DNA from: Plotosus lineatus
Lineage: Eukaryota; Chordata; Actinopteri; Siluriformes; Plotosidae
Length of the DNA: 64,000 nt
Assembly (NCBI GenBank): GCA_024760905.1
Contig: CM045750.1
Location: forward strand, 18,642,919 to 18,706,918
Direction of reading: 5' to 3'
Made by a program: the position numbers and the translations under genes. How positions within the stretch are numbered: the first letter of the stretch is position 1; every line of letters begins with the position of its first letter. Positions 11,447 to 24,095 of this stretch are shown piece by piece. The notes beneath the pieces are model-generated. The model had not been told where the DNA came from. It saw only the letters and a program-made list of their open reading frames with translations, and ran no database searches.

Positions 11447-14400
11447 GTGTTAACTTGTGTGGGTACTTTTTGAAAGGTCCCCCACTGCCCGACATGCAAT
11501 ATACTGTACATCCTGAAGATCAAATACTCTGCTGCAACATCCTCCATTGTTTGGAGTGTTGCCTGTAGGTCCTCTGGCTCCTGCAGTGGGCATTCTCATT
11601 AGGAGCCAGGCTCAGCTGTGTCATGTGTTATCACCGTATCCAACTTTCACCTTCAGTGATCATAGGAACCATTGTGTTCTCTCTCTTTTTTTTATATGTT
11701 CATACTATGTAGTAGGGATGATTGATGTCTGGTGTTATTTGTGAGTTGAGGCCACTGGCCAGCTCAGAAGCCTGGTATAAGTGAAACTCTAAACAAGCCT
11801 TTGAATTCTTAGTTTGTTTGAAGGGGGAAATAAGCCTTCATTTGTTCTTAATGTTTATTACTCTAGGAATTAAAGGCTGTCTTGTTTATTACATAATTCA
11901 GTTCTTCATGTTTCCCAGCAATAGCAGTGCAGTACTGCCAATGCATCGCTGCCAAAAACATTCAGAGAAAATATTGACTAAGCAGGCATATCAGCTGCCA
12001 GTGCATTAGAGAAAATGTTCTGGAATGGTCTGTCTATTCTCCCCAAAAGAACCACACTCTTTTGACACTGGTAACCACTGCCAGATTAAACGTAGTACTA
12101 CTGAAGAAGCCGACTTTGCTTCATAATCTGCTGATTGGGAAATTATTTCAAAAATATGTTTGCCATCATTGATGAAGGTCAGTGCTTTTGCCACTATGAT
12201 TGGGACTTTAGAAATAAAAAGTGGATTGGTTTTTTTTTGTGTTTTTTTTTTTCATTTGTTCAGTGTATACTTTATACAGTAGTGGATGGGGGAGCAGTTG
12301 ATGGAGACCAGATGTGGGTGTTAATTGACTAAGGGCTTGGAAGCCAGAAGATTCCAATTCCTCCCTAACTGATCATGAAATTGTTTGTGAGAACACAGAT
12401 AAGGGCAAGCAATACAATTTAGAGCAACTAGCTTTGTCTATATTTATACCCTTTACAGATGTGTCTACTTCTCCTGGAATGTTCAAAAAGATGTACGTGT
12501 TGTATATATTTTGTAGTTCCTGAGTTAGAAGTTTACCTCCTTACCATGCCATGCTTAAATTGGATTAAACCCAAACCTAATAAAAGCTTGCATGCATTGT
12601 TTGTCTTTACAAATGTTCTTTGTCACTTAAAAACGGAAAGAGCAATAAATTTTCACACAGGGAGGCACCAAGAAGCATGACTTACGTGGAATAAGTTGTA
12701 AGCACGGAGGAGTTTGGGTTTAAATGCGGTGAACTATATACCATATGATGCGTGTCTGATGTATGTATGTATGTACAGTATGTAATGTAGTATTAGTTGC
12801 AGATGATACAAATAGTTTTGCCTTTATCTTGATATATTAGAACTAGCATGTCCACATGCTGTGAAATGGACTGCAAATGGACACCCTTGTTAAACAGGCT
12901 AATGCAAACTATCAAATAGATTTTAGCAGATTTTAATGTTGAAAATGTAAGTAAAAACCATCTGATGATGAAAATATATACATCTTCAGTGTAATATTTC
13001 ATTTCTTTTTCAGAGCATTTAACTCCCAGGGTAAAATTTGATTGACTGGTGGTTCACTTGGACAGGTTGGAAGAGACGAATATGCTTCGGCGTAGTTTGG
13101 GTTTTGCCCACTGTGACCACAAACCAAGCACGATGACAGGCATTTCAATTCAACTGAATCTTCTTTGGAAATAGTTGTAGTAATAGTAGATTTGATTCTC
13201 ACTTTATATTGATTGTAAATTGTGTACTGTGATTGTTGACTGTGTTTGGAATTTAAATAAGCAACTTCTTAAAATTTGAGAAGTGATGTGTTTCAGCTGG
13301 CAGTAAGTCCCAACTGATGCAGTGAGTCGCCTCCCATCTCCTAAAGGGCAATGTTGGGACACATTTCCTCTTGTTGTGGAAAATATGTTATCATGTTTCA
13401 GAAGAGTCAAATTATTGGCCTGCATTCACCCTTTAATGCCCGAATTATTTTTGCAGTTAATTTATCACTAGTTTTTCCTAATCAAAAGGGCCTAAGCAAA
13501 CACCTGAACACATTTCTTTGAACAAAATTATAATATGCTCATAATAATAACAAATAATAATACTCTCACAAATTCATGAACAGCACAATACTGCGCACTC
13601 AAGGTCATCTTACAGCTGACTGAGGCTCATGGAACCAAGCTCTGCGCATTAGGTGACGCCATAAAAAGTATAGAACACTTGAGAAGCAGTGAGTACAATG
13701 CGTCTAGTAGTTATTAGCATTTTTTTAAAGAAGACCATATGGTCCTGATGATGTTAAAGGGTTAAGTCAAGAAAACAGTGTAAACAATTACAGGAATTAG
13801 ATCATGCGCCATCCAACACATTATTACAATCTGCAAGGATAGCGGTGAACCATCATCTTTGCCAAATAACTGTGGTCAGAGAAACATCTTAAGTGTTTGT
13901 TATTAGAGCTCACTTGAATACTTGGTTAAGGTGAGTCATTAAAAAAAATGACACTGAAACTCATTGTTATGTTTAACAGTGAAGTAAGATCGTTTCCTCA
14001 TGCACAGTGGGATAAAAACTTACTAGGTTATGACTCAACAGCTGTCTGGCCAGAAGAAAACCATTTTTTAGTCAGGCTAATTGGATAGCATGCTTCAGTT
14101 TTCTAGGAAGCATAAAGATTAGATTCTGGGGAAAAAGAAAGGGTTATGAGAGGATGTGAGAATCTGGGTATGAATGAAAAGCATGAAGTGAAAAACCTAT
14201 CATGCATCATGGCCACTTACAGATATAATGTTATAATCTGGGGTTACTTCAAATGCAATTCTATTATATTCTAATGTATTATATGAGTGTAATGAATGTC
14301 TAGTTTACGCCATTAACTTCTTCCATGATAGTTTGGGAACGTTCCACAGTGACAGTCAGGGTTCTTCTTAGTTCAAACTGGAAAAAAAGAGCGGTTGAGG

Positions 14401-14707
14401 AAACATGAAGAATGATTTTCCCATGTGTATTGACTACCACAGAGTCCTGACCTTAACTCCATTATAAAATACAAAGGAATTTGTTTGACTCTCCCATTCT
14501 CAACACAAGTACTTGGTGATAAATGAATGCACTCTGGACAGAAATAAATGTCAAGTTGTACATGGTTGTCGAAATAATTCCATGGTGAATCCATCCCTTC
14601 ATTAAAGCTAAAGATGACCTTTTTAGGCCATTCAGTGTTGATCGTTAAGGTGCATATTTAGACTCTGAAAACATCTTTTCACATCGTAGCCCAACCTAAC
14701 TTTTCAT
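11447..14707. other. Unique-looking limch1 intron
   Basis: About 3.3 kb without a recognised repeat or exon, unusual for this intron. A short CAG-preceded open stretch near 13013 has no family resemblance. Conserved enhancers could lie here, but nothing in the bases alone shows it. Confidence 0.55.
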
Positions 14708-15023
14708 TTCTATTTCATTTTCTGAGCTGTGGGGGAGGCTGGAGCCTATCCCAGACAATTCCAGGCAAAGGCAGAATATACCCCCAACAGCTTTGCAGAC
14801 ACAAATGCACAAAAGCACACAAACCATTCATATTCTTTGGGACAGTTACAATTATCCCATTAGTCTAATCTACATATCTTTAGACTGTGGAAGGAAACCA
14901 GAGCACCCCACACAAACATGTGGAGGACATGCAAACACTGCACAGAAACACACTCGCCAGGCACGGGGCTCAAGCCCCAGGATCTCTTTGCTGAGAAGTG
15001 GAACAACTATACCACTGAATATA
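14708..15023 (-). mobile_element. SINE-A, diverged
   Basis: Antisense tail (TTTCATTTTCTGAGCTGTGG, GGAGGCTGGAGCCTATCCCA), centre (GACTGTGGAAGGAAACCAGA) and head (GGGCTCAAGCCCCAGG, ACTATACCACTG). Confidence 0.75.
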
Positions 15024-15243
15024 TACCTCAGGCAATTCAAAATGGATACCCCAAATCCACTTCTTTCTCTTAATTACACAAAAATATTAGGTATAAATGA
15101 TAAAAAGGCTAAAAAAAAAAAAAATCAGGAGAAAAGAGAAACCTAAATGATATGCAACCTACATTTCATTTCAAAAGAGACTATAGATTCAAAGAGGCCC
15201 AATGAAAGTCTCATTGGTGGTCTGTGATGCAAATCAAATTTAA

Positions 15244-15560
15244 GCACATACACCTCACACTAAGAAGGTCCTGGGTGTGAGTCCCTGGATGGGGGCATTT
15301 TTGTTGGGGGTTTGCATGTTCCTCCTGTGCTTGCGTGGCTTTCTTCTGGGTATTCCAATTTCCTACTATAGTTCAAAGACATGCACATTAGGCTAATTAG
15401 AGGTCCCAAATTGCTCATAGATGTGAGTGTAAATTGCCCATGTGTATGTCTGCCCTGAGATGGTCTGGTAAGCTGTTCAACCTTTGCCCAGTGTCGTCTG
15501 AGTTAGGATCCACCCTCTCCGCGACCCTAGTGGGATTAAGCGGTGTTGCAAATGAATGAA
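15244..15560 (+). mobile_element. SINE-A
   Basis: CCTCACACTAAGAAGGTCCT, centre TGCACATTAGGCTAATTAG and tail GCGACCCTAGTGGGATTAAG followed by GAATGAATT. The A-box end is truncated. Confidence 0.75.
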
Positions 15561-17758
15561 TTCAACTGAAAGAAATTGAAAAAGGATTGAATTTTGCAGT
15601 ATCACTCGATGACCCTACTAGCTGTCTTTGCAGAGGTATTAGTGCTCTGAGAATACAGTAATGTCCTACATGACCGCAGTGAAACAGGAACTTTGGTAGC
15701 CTTGAAAAGTTTGACCCTTTGTTAGTTCTTGAAAAGTCTGGAAGTGTTCATTGATCACAAACCTTTATTTAATCTTCGAGCCCCATTCTTTTCCTGTTCG
15801 TTCATACTGATTCAAAGTCTCAAGAAGGACGTGGCACAAGGGGACTTGGAGCTCTCAGCTTTTTAAAAATCTTTTCATGTTTTTGTTTGTGTTTCAAGGA
15901 CTTTTACCCATAACACAGAACTGTTGGAGCTAGGGAAAATTTCTGGACTTTTTGAACCGACAAAGTTGGGTTTTATTCTACCAGAGCTGCAGCAGACCTC
16001 AAGAGCTTTCACCATCCCGACTCTATAGCGCAAGAGATGGAGGAGACAATGTAAACAAAAGCGGAGTAAGCAGGGTTGGTTCTGTGCTAGGGTACATGCT
16101 AACCCACACAGACCAGCACTACCCAGTCTTCTCACGAATGCCAGGTCTTTCACCAACAAACTAAACAAGATCCAATTGAGATTCGCCTTGCAGAAGATGG
16201 ACAGCTGTGTGGCAGTTGTCACTGAGACCTAGTTGGATAACAATATCCCTGATGCCACGGTGGAGCTGGAGCTGGCAGAGCTCTCTCTGTTCTAGGCTGA
16301 CAGGACCGCAGCTTCAGCCAAGATCAAAAGTGGAGGTTTGTTACTGCTACCAAACATATCGGGACATTCTCCTCCACTGATCTAGAATATCTGGCAGTGA
16401 AGTGCTGCATCAAGTAGCAGGGAGACTGTACATCTTTCCCTGCCAGAGGAGTGGCAGCAGTCCCTCTTCCTGCAGCAGCACCACGTATGTTCAACCCTGA
16501 GGAAGATCAACATCAATAGAGCTGCAGGACCAGATAATGTGTCAGGCCAGACCCTGAAATTATGCACTGACCAGCTGATAGGAGTTTTCCTGTACATTTT
16601 CAATCTGTTCCTGCAGCTTGCTATGGTCTCTGTCTGCATCATGTTCCCCATCATTATAGCTGTGCCCAAAAAGTCACCTGCCATCTGCCTCAATGACTCT
16701 CAACTGGTTGCTCTGAACCTGGTAATCATGAAATGCTTCAAGAGGATCCTCCTTAAAAATAACAAGGACGTTATCCCTGTGGGGTGGGTTATTGCACTCT
16801 ACACAGTAGTGACTCACCTGGAGCACCCAAACGCTTAAGTCAGGATGCTATTTGTGGACTTCAGTTCAGCTTTCAACACTGTTCTCACAGAGAAGCTGGT
16901 ATTGAAACTCTCCAACTTGGGACTGTCAGCCACTTTGTGTTACTGACCTCACGTGGTGAGGATAAGAAACTCTACATTATCCACTCTGATCCTGAATACT
17001 GGAACACCACAGGGCTGTGTGCTCAGCCCGGCCCTTTCAGTCTCTTTATACTCGACTGCTGTGCTATCCACTGCACAGTCACACTTTTGAAGTTTGCCGA
17101 TGACACCACCAAGGTAGGCTTCATATCAGACAATGATGAAACCCACTACAGACAGGAGATTCGGCAACTGATAAACTGATGTTGTGTTCAACTATCAACT
17201 TCATTCTGAACACCAGCATGACCAAGGAGGTCATAGTGGGCTATAGGAGGAGCAGGAAGACAGAGCACACTCCTCTTTGTATTCCTGGGTATCCACATTT
17301 CTTGTGACCTTTCCTCGTCTGTCAACACCTCACACCTGGTGAAGAAGGTTGAACAAAGGCTTTTCTTCCTCACGAAACTGAAACATACCAGACTCTCCTC
17401 TCAGCTGCACAAGAACTTCTACATTGCTACAATAGAAAGTATCCTCTGTCTCAGTGCAAGGGTGTGGTATGGCAGCTGCACTGATAAGGGCAGAAAGAAC
17501 TTGGCCCGGGTGGTGATGACTGCACGGGGGATCTTGGGCTGCCGTCTACCATGTCTGGACACAATATATGCTGTCCTGGTCCAGAAGAAATACATCTGCA
17601 TCATAACGGATCCCACACACCCGGGAATAGACTGTTTGTACTACTTCCTTTGGGAAAGCGGTGCACAAACATTAAGACAAGCATAACCAGACTCAAAAAC
17701 AGCTTTTAGCCCAGAGCAGTGAAAGCCATCATCCCACCACCACCCCCACCCCTCGCAA

Positions 17759-17765
<7 letters not shown>

Positions 17766-17834
<69 letters not shown>
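17766..17834. repeat. (CA)n microsatellite in LINE 3' UTR
   Basis: An almost uninterrupted CA array of about 69 bp, with one TC interruption, within the L2/CR1-like 3' UTR. Confidence 0.95.
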
Positions 17835-17837
<3 letters not shown>

Positions 17838-18172
17838 ACCCTCCTCCACTGACTTATACAGTACTCGCTCACTCACACAAACACACACACTCAAATGCAA
17901 ACGTTAGTTCTTTATGAAAGGACATTGAATCCACAGACTCTATGACTGTATTGTCCTGCTGCACTTTACCTGATTTACATTCTTGTTTGTCCACTTTGAA
18001 CATTTACATTCTAGTCTATCAACTTTGCTGTTACTATTTACTTATTTATTTATTTATTTATTACATTCCACACTGCCCTAATGTACATAGTGTATATCTC
18101 AGTGTTCGGATTTCATTCATAGGTACAGAGTTCACATTTCTATTTTATATTTTTACTTAAAATTTAGGGTAC

Positions 18173-19284
18173 CTCGGATTCAGGAGGAACAACGTGGTTT
18201 TCGTCCTGGCCGCGGCACTCTCGACCAACTCTATACGCTCTCCAGGATCCTGGAGGGGTTGATGGGAGTTTGCCCAATCTGTCCAACATGTGTTTTGTAG
18301 ATTTGGTGAAGGCTTTTGACCGTGTCCCTCGGGTTCTCCTGTGGGGCGTGCTCCGGGAGTACGGTGTTCTGGACCCATTGCTATGGGTCATTTAGTTGCT
18401 GTTTCACTGGAGCCAGAGTTTGGACCATATCGGGAACAACAGGTCGAATTCGTTTCCGGTGAGGGTTGGAGTCTGCCAAGGCTGTCCTTTGTCACCAATT
18501 CTGTTCATAATTTTAATGGAAACATTTATAGGCGCAGCCACAGTGTTAAGAGATTCTGATTTGGTAGCTTTTTTCAGATGACGTCCTTTTGGCTTCCTCA
18601 AGCCGGGACCTCCAGTTCTCATTGGAGTGATTTTAGTCCGAAGGCCATGATTCTCAGTCGGAAAAGGGTGGAATTGCACCCTTTAGGTCAGGAAGGAGGT
18701 CTTGCCCAAAATGGAGAAGTTCAAGTATCTCGGAGTCTTGTTCACAAGTGAGGGAAGGATGGAGCGGGAGATTTGAAGGGGGTTTGTCTGCAAGGCAAAC
18801 CTCTTAATTTACCAGTCGAACTACATTCCAACCCTCACTTATGGTCACAAGCTTTGGGTAGTGACTGAAAGAACAAGATCTCGGATACAAGCAGTGGAAA
18901 TGAGCTTCCTTCACCGGGTGGTGGGGCTCTTCCTTAGAGATAAGGTGAAAAGCTCAGCCATCCGGGGAGAGCTCGGAGTAGAACCGCTGTTCCTCCACAT
19001 TGAGAGGGTCAGGATGAGGTGGCTCGGGCATCTGGTTAGAATACCTCCTGAACGCCTCCCTGCTGTGGTGTTTTGGCATGTTCAACTGGGAAGAGATCCC
19101 AGGGTCGACCTAGAACACGTTGGAGGGACTATGTCTCTAGGTTTGTCTGGGAATGCCTCAGCGTCCTCCCGGAAGAGCTGGAGGAAGTGGCTGGGGAGAG
19201 GGACATCTGGTCCTCATTGCCTAGACCGCTGCCCCTGCGACCCGACCATGAATTAAGTGGAAGAAGATGAAATGACATGAGATG
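18173..19284 (+). mobile_element. Nested LINE fragment with target-site duplication
   Basis: Direct repeats TTTAGGGTAC at 18163-18172 and 19285-19294 flank it. Degraded RT coding: RIQEEQRGFRPGRGTLDQL, FVDLVKAFDRVP near 18300, then TERTRSRIQAVEMSFLHRVV (18863) and RWLGHLVRIPPERLPAVVF (19018). A frameshift near 19075 leads into RSQGRPRTRWRDYVSRFV. It ends with GGAAGAAGATGAAATGACAT. 5'-truncated and inactive; clade not assigned. Confidence 0.82.
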
Positions 19285-19446
19285 TTTAGGGTACAGAATT
19301 ATTTTGTGTTCATATTCTGCTCTTGACAGTGTTAATTGCAGTTTCTTGTCTCATTTGCACCTTTTTAACTTGTTTGCACCTTTTAATGCTGTGAGTCTTG
19401 TTCAATATTTTGTTATATATGAACGTAATGACACTAAAGACTCCTC

Positions 19447-21164
19447 AGTCTTGAAGTTTGTTACTTGTCTCCTGCTGAGATGTGAACTATTTCTCAATGT
19501 TTGCTGTTTTATGATTGATCTACTACGCCGGAGAAGACTAACCAGCTTCTGCTTAAATTTCAGGGTTATAAAGCTTTGCCTTGTGTCTGAAGCTGAGGTT
19601 CTGGCTTGCTTCTTTATCTCTGACTATACTGAGCTTTCAGTACCAGATGTTCAAAATTGGAACTCAGGGCCAAGCAGCTGTTGTTGAGGACTTTTGGGGT
19701 CTGGTTTACAGGAATGTGGAGGAGCTTCACTTCAATATCTCAATATCTCAAATAAAGCCATGCAGAAAAGTTTGTGATGGTGTTCAGGAAAGTGGTTGAC
19801 ATAATGAACACCAAGGAGAATATACATCGAGAATGTCCATTATATTTCCTCAGTCAAGACAGCATGAAGTTACTGTTTTCACAATAATGTGGTAGGAATC
19901 CATTCATGAATATATAGTGTCCATGGCAGGATTATATATAATCAGAGATCATCTGAAATAAACAGAGTGCTGGATTACATCAGTTTTTCTTTGTACTTCT
20001 AGAAAATCACAGATGCCAGAAGGTGTCTTAAGTCTAGGTTTCTACATAGCTGGAATGACTTAATTGACAGCCACAGTACATGATTTTTAGCCTTCCAATG
20101 GTCATCTGCATTACACCATAAGTGTTCCTTACACTTCTATCTGAATATAGGAGAAAACACACATGGAAAAACATCTGCCATCGCAGTTACTGCTGGTAGA
20201 TCAGACCACAGCCATATACATCACAAGTGTGTATTTCCTCCACACATATTTTTGCATAAAACTGCCTCCAAAATCTGAAGAATGGTTAGAATGCAACAAT
20301 AATGCAAGTCATGGTGCTCACGTATCTACCAGCAGTGTACGACCTATGTTCTTTATCCCACTGTAAAACCAGGCTTAATCATGTTGCAATGGAATTCATG
20401 TACTATAAATACAGACTTTAATACAGTGGGGCTTTTTATTCTGTATATTTTTTTTCATACCCACACGTTATATTTTCATGCATGAAATATTACAGAATTA
20501 GTCGTGGCTTCTTTGAGTCATTATAAAAAAAACTCTGTCTCTCCCAAGCATGAATACACACACAGAAAATACACAAACACACACTCCACCCAGAGGAAGA
20601 GGGAAAATGTCCAGGCTTCCTGTGTTTCACCATCAGCATAGCAGTGCAGGGCTAAGCTGGACTTGTCCATGCATGGACAATGTAAAAATGTACTGTGATC
20701 CTGTGCTCCACATGCAGCACAATGAAAAAGGCTTGATACAATAATGAAAGTGAACTCTGGAATCTAATCTTGCATAAGTAAAGAAAAAAAATGTCATATT
20801 CAAGCCACGACATCACTGCTGACATTTGTTCAGGAAAAAGGAAAAAAAAAAATAAAACTGTTAACATGTGTAACAGATCTCAGACTCCAGATACTGATGA
20901 CCTGGTAATACGTGGACAGTTTACTCAGTTTATTCTATTTTAAATTGAAGTGAACACATATGAGATGTTGGTAATTATACACAGGTGAAACCCATCATCA
21001 CGTTATCTGCCGGTTCTGCCAGAGTTCTTTCTACCTGCAGAGGGCGCTTGATTACACCCTTCCGGCCTACGTGTGAGTGTGGCTTGTAAAGTACTGGTAC
21101 CATTTTAATTACTCAATTTCCAGGTCATTTTCCAGACCTCGCAGATATTTTAGAAATTATTAGG
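19447..21164. other. Unique-looking limch1 intron
   Basis: About 1.7 kb without recognisable elements between the composite LINE and a SINE-A. Confidence 0.55.
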
Positions 21165-21432
21165 GTTGCAGGGAGGTTGAAGCACATCAGCTGACAAAGG
21201 AAGGAGGGCAGAGTTCACCCTGAGCAGCTCACCAGACCATCACCAAGACAACACACACATGCACATGCATTAACACTCAACATACAGATGGAACAACCAA
21301 TTAGGTCTTTGGACTGTGGGAGGAAACCAGAGTACCCGACAGAAACCCAAGTCGAAATGCGAAATCGTCAAATCCAGAACTCAAACCCAGGATATGCTTG
21401 CTGTGAGGTGGATGTACTAGTCACTATGGCAG
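21165..21432 (-). mobile_element. SINE-A
   Basis: Antisense TTATTAGGGTTGCAGGGAGG, GACTGTGGGAGGAAACCAGA, and head GAACTCAAACCCAGGATATG. A (TTA)n tract follows at 21436-21475. Confidence 0.75.
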
Positions 21433-21516
21433 CATATTATTTTTATTATTATTGTTATTATTATTATTATTTTGTTGATTTAACTAATTTTGATAGGTTT
21501 GTTTTCCCCAATAGAG

Positions 21517-21848
21517 GGCAGTGGTGGCCCGGGGGTAAGGGGCGAAACCACTGAATCCCAAGGTTGGGAGTTCAAGTCCCACTGTCAACAGTTGTTACTG
21601 CTGTCCTCCCAGTGCAGCTAACTGGGTTATCAAAGGCCGGCCATGTCTCCCACTGGTGAGAGGCATGTAAAGGACCGTTGCTGACTTTCATCAAGAGTAG
21701 CTGCATAGCCATCAACATGTTTCTGCCCTGCGATCGTCTGGCAAGCTGTTCTGGGTGTACTCTGTCCTCGTCCCGAGTTGGCTGAGATGGGCACCAGCCT
21801 CCCTGTGAGCCTAATTAGAATTAAGTGGTTCAGAAAATGAATGAGTGA
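21517..21848 (+). mobile_element. SINE-B with SINE-A-type tail
   Basis: GGGCAGTGGTGGCCCGGGGG head, GGGAGTTCAAGTCCCACTGT, the GTTATCAAAGGCCGGCCATG body, and tail CCTAATTAGAATTAAGTGG with GAATGAGTGAATG. Confidence 0.82.
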
Positions 21849-22500
21849 ATGTTTTCCCAAATAAATAGTAACAGACTTGACCAAGTGACCAGTCAGATTT
21901 ATCTCTCTAAATCCAAAGGAATGTCTAAGAACATGTTTCTTTTTTCCATATTTCTTCGTTTTTTGACCCCTTACTCACTGGAGATTCAAACACCTCCGGT
22001 CACATGACTTCTGAAACTATTATAGAATGTATAGTGTCTCAGGCAACATGCAGCCATGAGGTGGGGGGGGGGGGGGGCATTAACCAGTGTCTCTCCCCCT
22101 CATGCCGGTCCCAAGCCCGGAGAAATGCAGAGGGTTGCGTCAGGAAGGGCATCCGACGTAAAACCAATGCCAAACTTCTGCAAATCAGAAGTATTACCCC
22201 CATACCGGATCGGTCGAGGCCCGGGTTAACAACGACCGCCATCAGTGCTATCAATCAACAAGGTGCTGATGGAAATTGGACTACTGTTGGTCGAAGATGT
22301 CAAAGAAGGAGAGGTGGGAGGTGTGTCCGTAGGCAGAAAGAGAAGAGGAAAGGCATGAGTCTAGGACTGAGAGTGGGGACTTTGAATGTTGGAACTATGC
22401 AAAAAAAAGGTAGAGAGCTGGCTGACATGATGCAGAGGAGGAAGGTGGACATACTGTGTGTTCAGGAGACCAGGTGGAAAGGTAGCAAAGCTAAATGTTT

Positions 22501-22900
22501 AGGAGCAGGGTTTAAGCTATTTTATCATGGTGTGGATGGGAAGAGAAATGTAGTAGGAGTCATCTTGAAGGAGGGGTTTGTCAGGAATGTTCTAAAAGTG
22601 AAAAGAGTGTCAGACAGAGTGATGAGTCTCAAGTTAGAAATTGAAGGTGTAATGCTCAATGTTGTTAGTGCTTATGCCCCACAGGCAAGGTTAGAAGCAT
22701 AGGAGCAGGGTTTAAACTGTTTTATCATGGTGTGGATGGGAAGAGAAATGGAGTCGGAGTCATCTTGAAGGAGGAGTTTGTCAGGAATGTTCTAGAAGTG
22801 AAAAGAGTGTCAGACAGAGTGATGAGTCTCAAGTTAGAAATTGAAGGTGTGATGGTCAATATTGTTAGTGCTTATGCCCCACAGACAGGATGTGAGCGAG
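22501..22900 (+). repeat. 200-bp tandem duplication within RTE endonuclease
   Basis: AGGAGCAGGGTTTAAGCTAT at 22501 and AGGAGCAGGGTTTAAACTGT at 22701 start two copies of the same segment with few differences. Because 200 is not a multiple of three, the reading frame is lost. Confidence 0.88.
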
Positions 22901-23069
22901 AAGAGAAGGAGAGATTCTGGAGTGAGTTAGATGAAGTGATGCAGAGTACCCCCAGAGGTGAAAGAGTGGTCATTGGTGCAGACTTCAATGGACATGTTGG
23001 TGCAGGCAACAGAAGGGACGAGGAAGTGATGGGCAGGTTTGGTATCCAGGACAGGAGGCAGAAGGACAG

Positions 23070-24086
23070 ATGTTGATAGATTTTGCAAAAAGGATGGAAA
23101 TGGCTGTGGTGAATACTTTCTTCCAGAAGAAACAGGAGCATAGGGTGACTTATAAAAGCGGAGGTAGGAGCACACAGGTAGACTACATCTTGTGTAGGCG
23201 ATGTAATTTGAAGGAAGTCAGTGACTGCAAAGTAGTAGTGGGTAAGAGTGTTGCCAAACAGCATAGGATGGTGGTGTGCAGGATGACGCTGATGGTGAGG
23301 AAGGTGAAGAAGGCAAAGGCAGAGCAGAAGACAAAGTGGTGGAATTTGAAAAAGGAAGAGTGTCGTGTTGTCTTCAAGGAGGAGTTGAAACAGGCTTTGG
23401 GTGGCCAGGAAGTGCTTCCAAATGACTGGACAACCACAGCAAATGTGATCAGGGACACAGGTAGGAGAGTACTTGGTGTGTCCTCTGGAAGGAAAGTAGA
23501 TAAGGAGACTTGGTGGTGGAATGAGGAAGTGCAGGAGTGTGTACAAAGGAAGAGGTTAGCTAAGAAAAAGTGGGACATTGAGAGGACCGAAGACAGTAAA
23601 CGGGAGTACACGGAGACACAGCGTAAGGCGAAGGTAGCAGTGGCTAAGGCCAAACAGAGGGGGTATGATGACTTGTATGAAAGGTTGGATAGTAAAGAGG
23701 GAGAAAATGATCTATACAGGTTGGCACAGCAGAGAAATAGAGATGGGAAGGACGTGCAGCAAGTTAGATTGATAAAGGACAGAGAGGGAAATGTATTGAC
23801 TGATGACAGAAGTGTGCTGGGAAGATGGAAAGAGTACTTTGAAGAGCTGATGAATGAGGAAAATGAGAGAGAAACAAGAGTAGAAGAGGTGACCATTGAG
23901 GAGCAGGATGTAGCAAAGATCAGTAAGGGTGAAGTGAGAAGGGCATTGAAGAGGATGAAGAATGGAAAGGCAGTTGGTCCTGATGACATACCTGTGGAGG
24001 TATGGAAGTGTCTAGGAGAGGTGGCAGTAGATTTTCTGACAAGAACATTCAACAAGGTCCTAGAGAGTGAGCAGATGCCGGAGTGA
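23070..24086 (+). pseudogene. RTE LINE ORF fragment: endonuclease end and linker
   Basis: A 338-codon open frame. It begins with the C-terminal endonuclease motif (YKSGGRSTQVDYILCRR, the DYxL region) and continues through a Lys/Glu-rich linker into the start of the RT (MKNGKAVGPDDIPVEVWKCL). It is out of frame with the upstream endonuclease part (22732-23076) and ends at a TGA about 20 bp before the RT frame resumes. Confidence 0.85.
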
Positions 24087-24095
24087 AGGAGAAGT

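Larger units (their letters stand above)
15950..19446 (+). mobile_element. Degraded L2/CR1/Rex-like LINE, split by a nested LINE
   Basis: Start of endonuclease: TNKLNKIQLRFALQKMDSCV near 16150. RT pieces: [19 protein letters not shown] (16520), KFADDTTKVGFISDNDET (17090), FYIATIESILCLSARVWYGS (17420). Several frames are needed. The 3' UTR starts about 17700, holds a (CA)n tract, and after the nested insertion (18173-19284) ends with AACGTAATGACACTAAAGAC near 19446, a typical ending of this group. Left boundary approximate. Confidence 0.8.
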
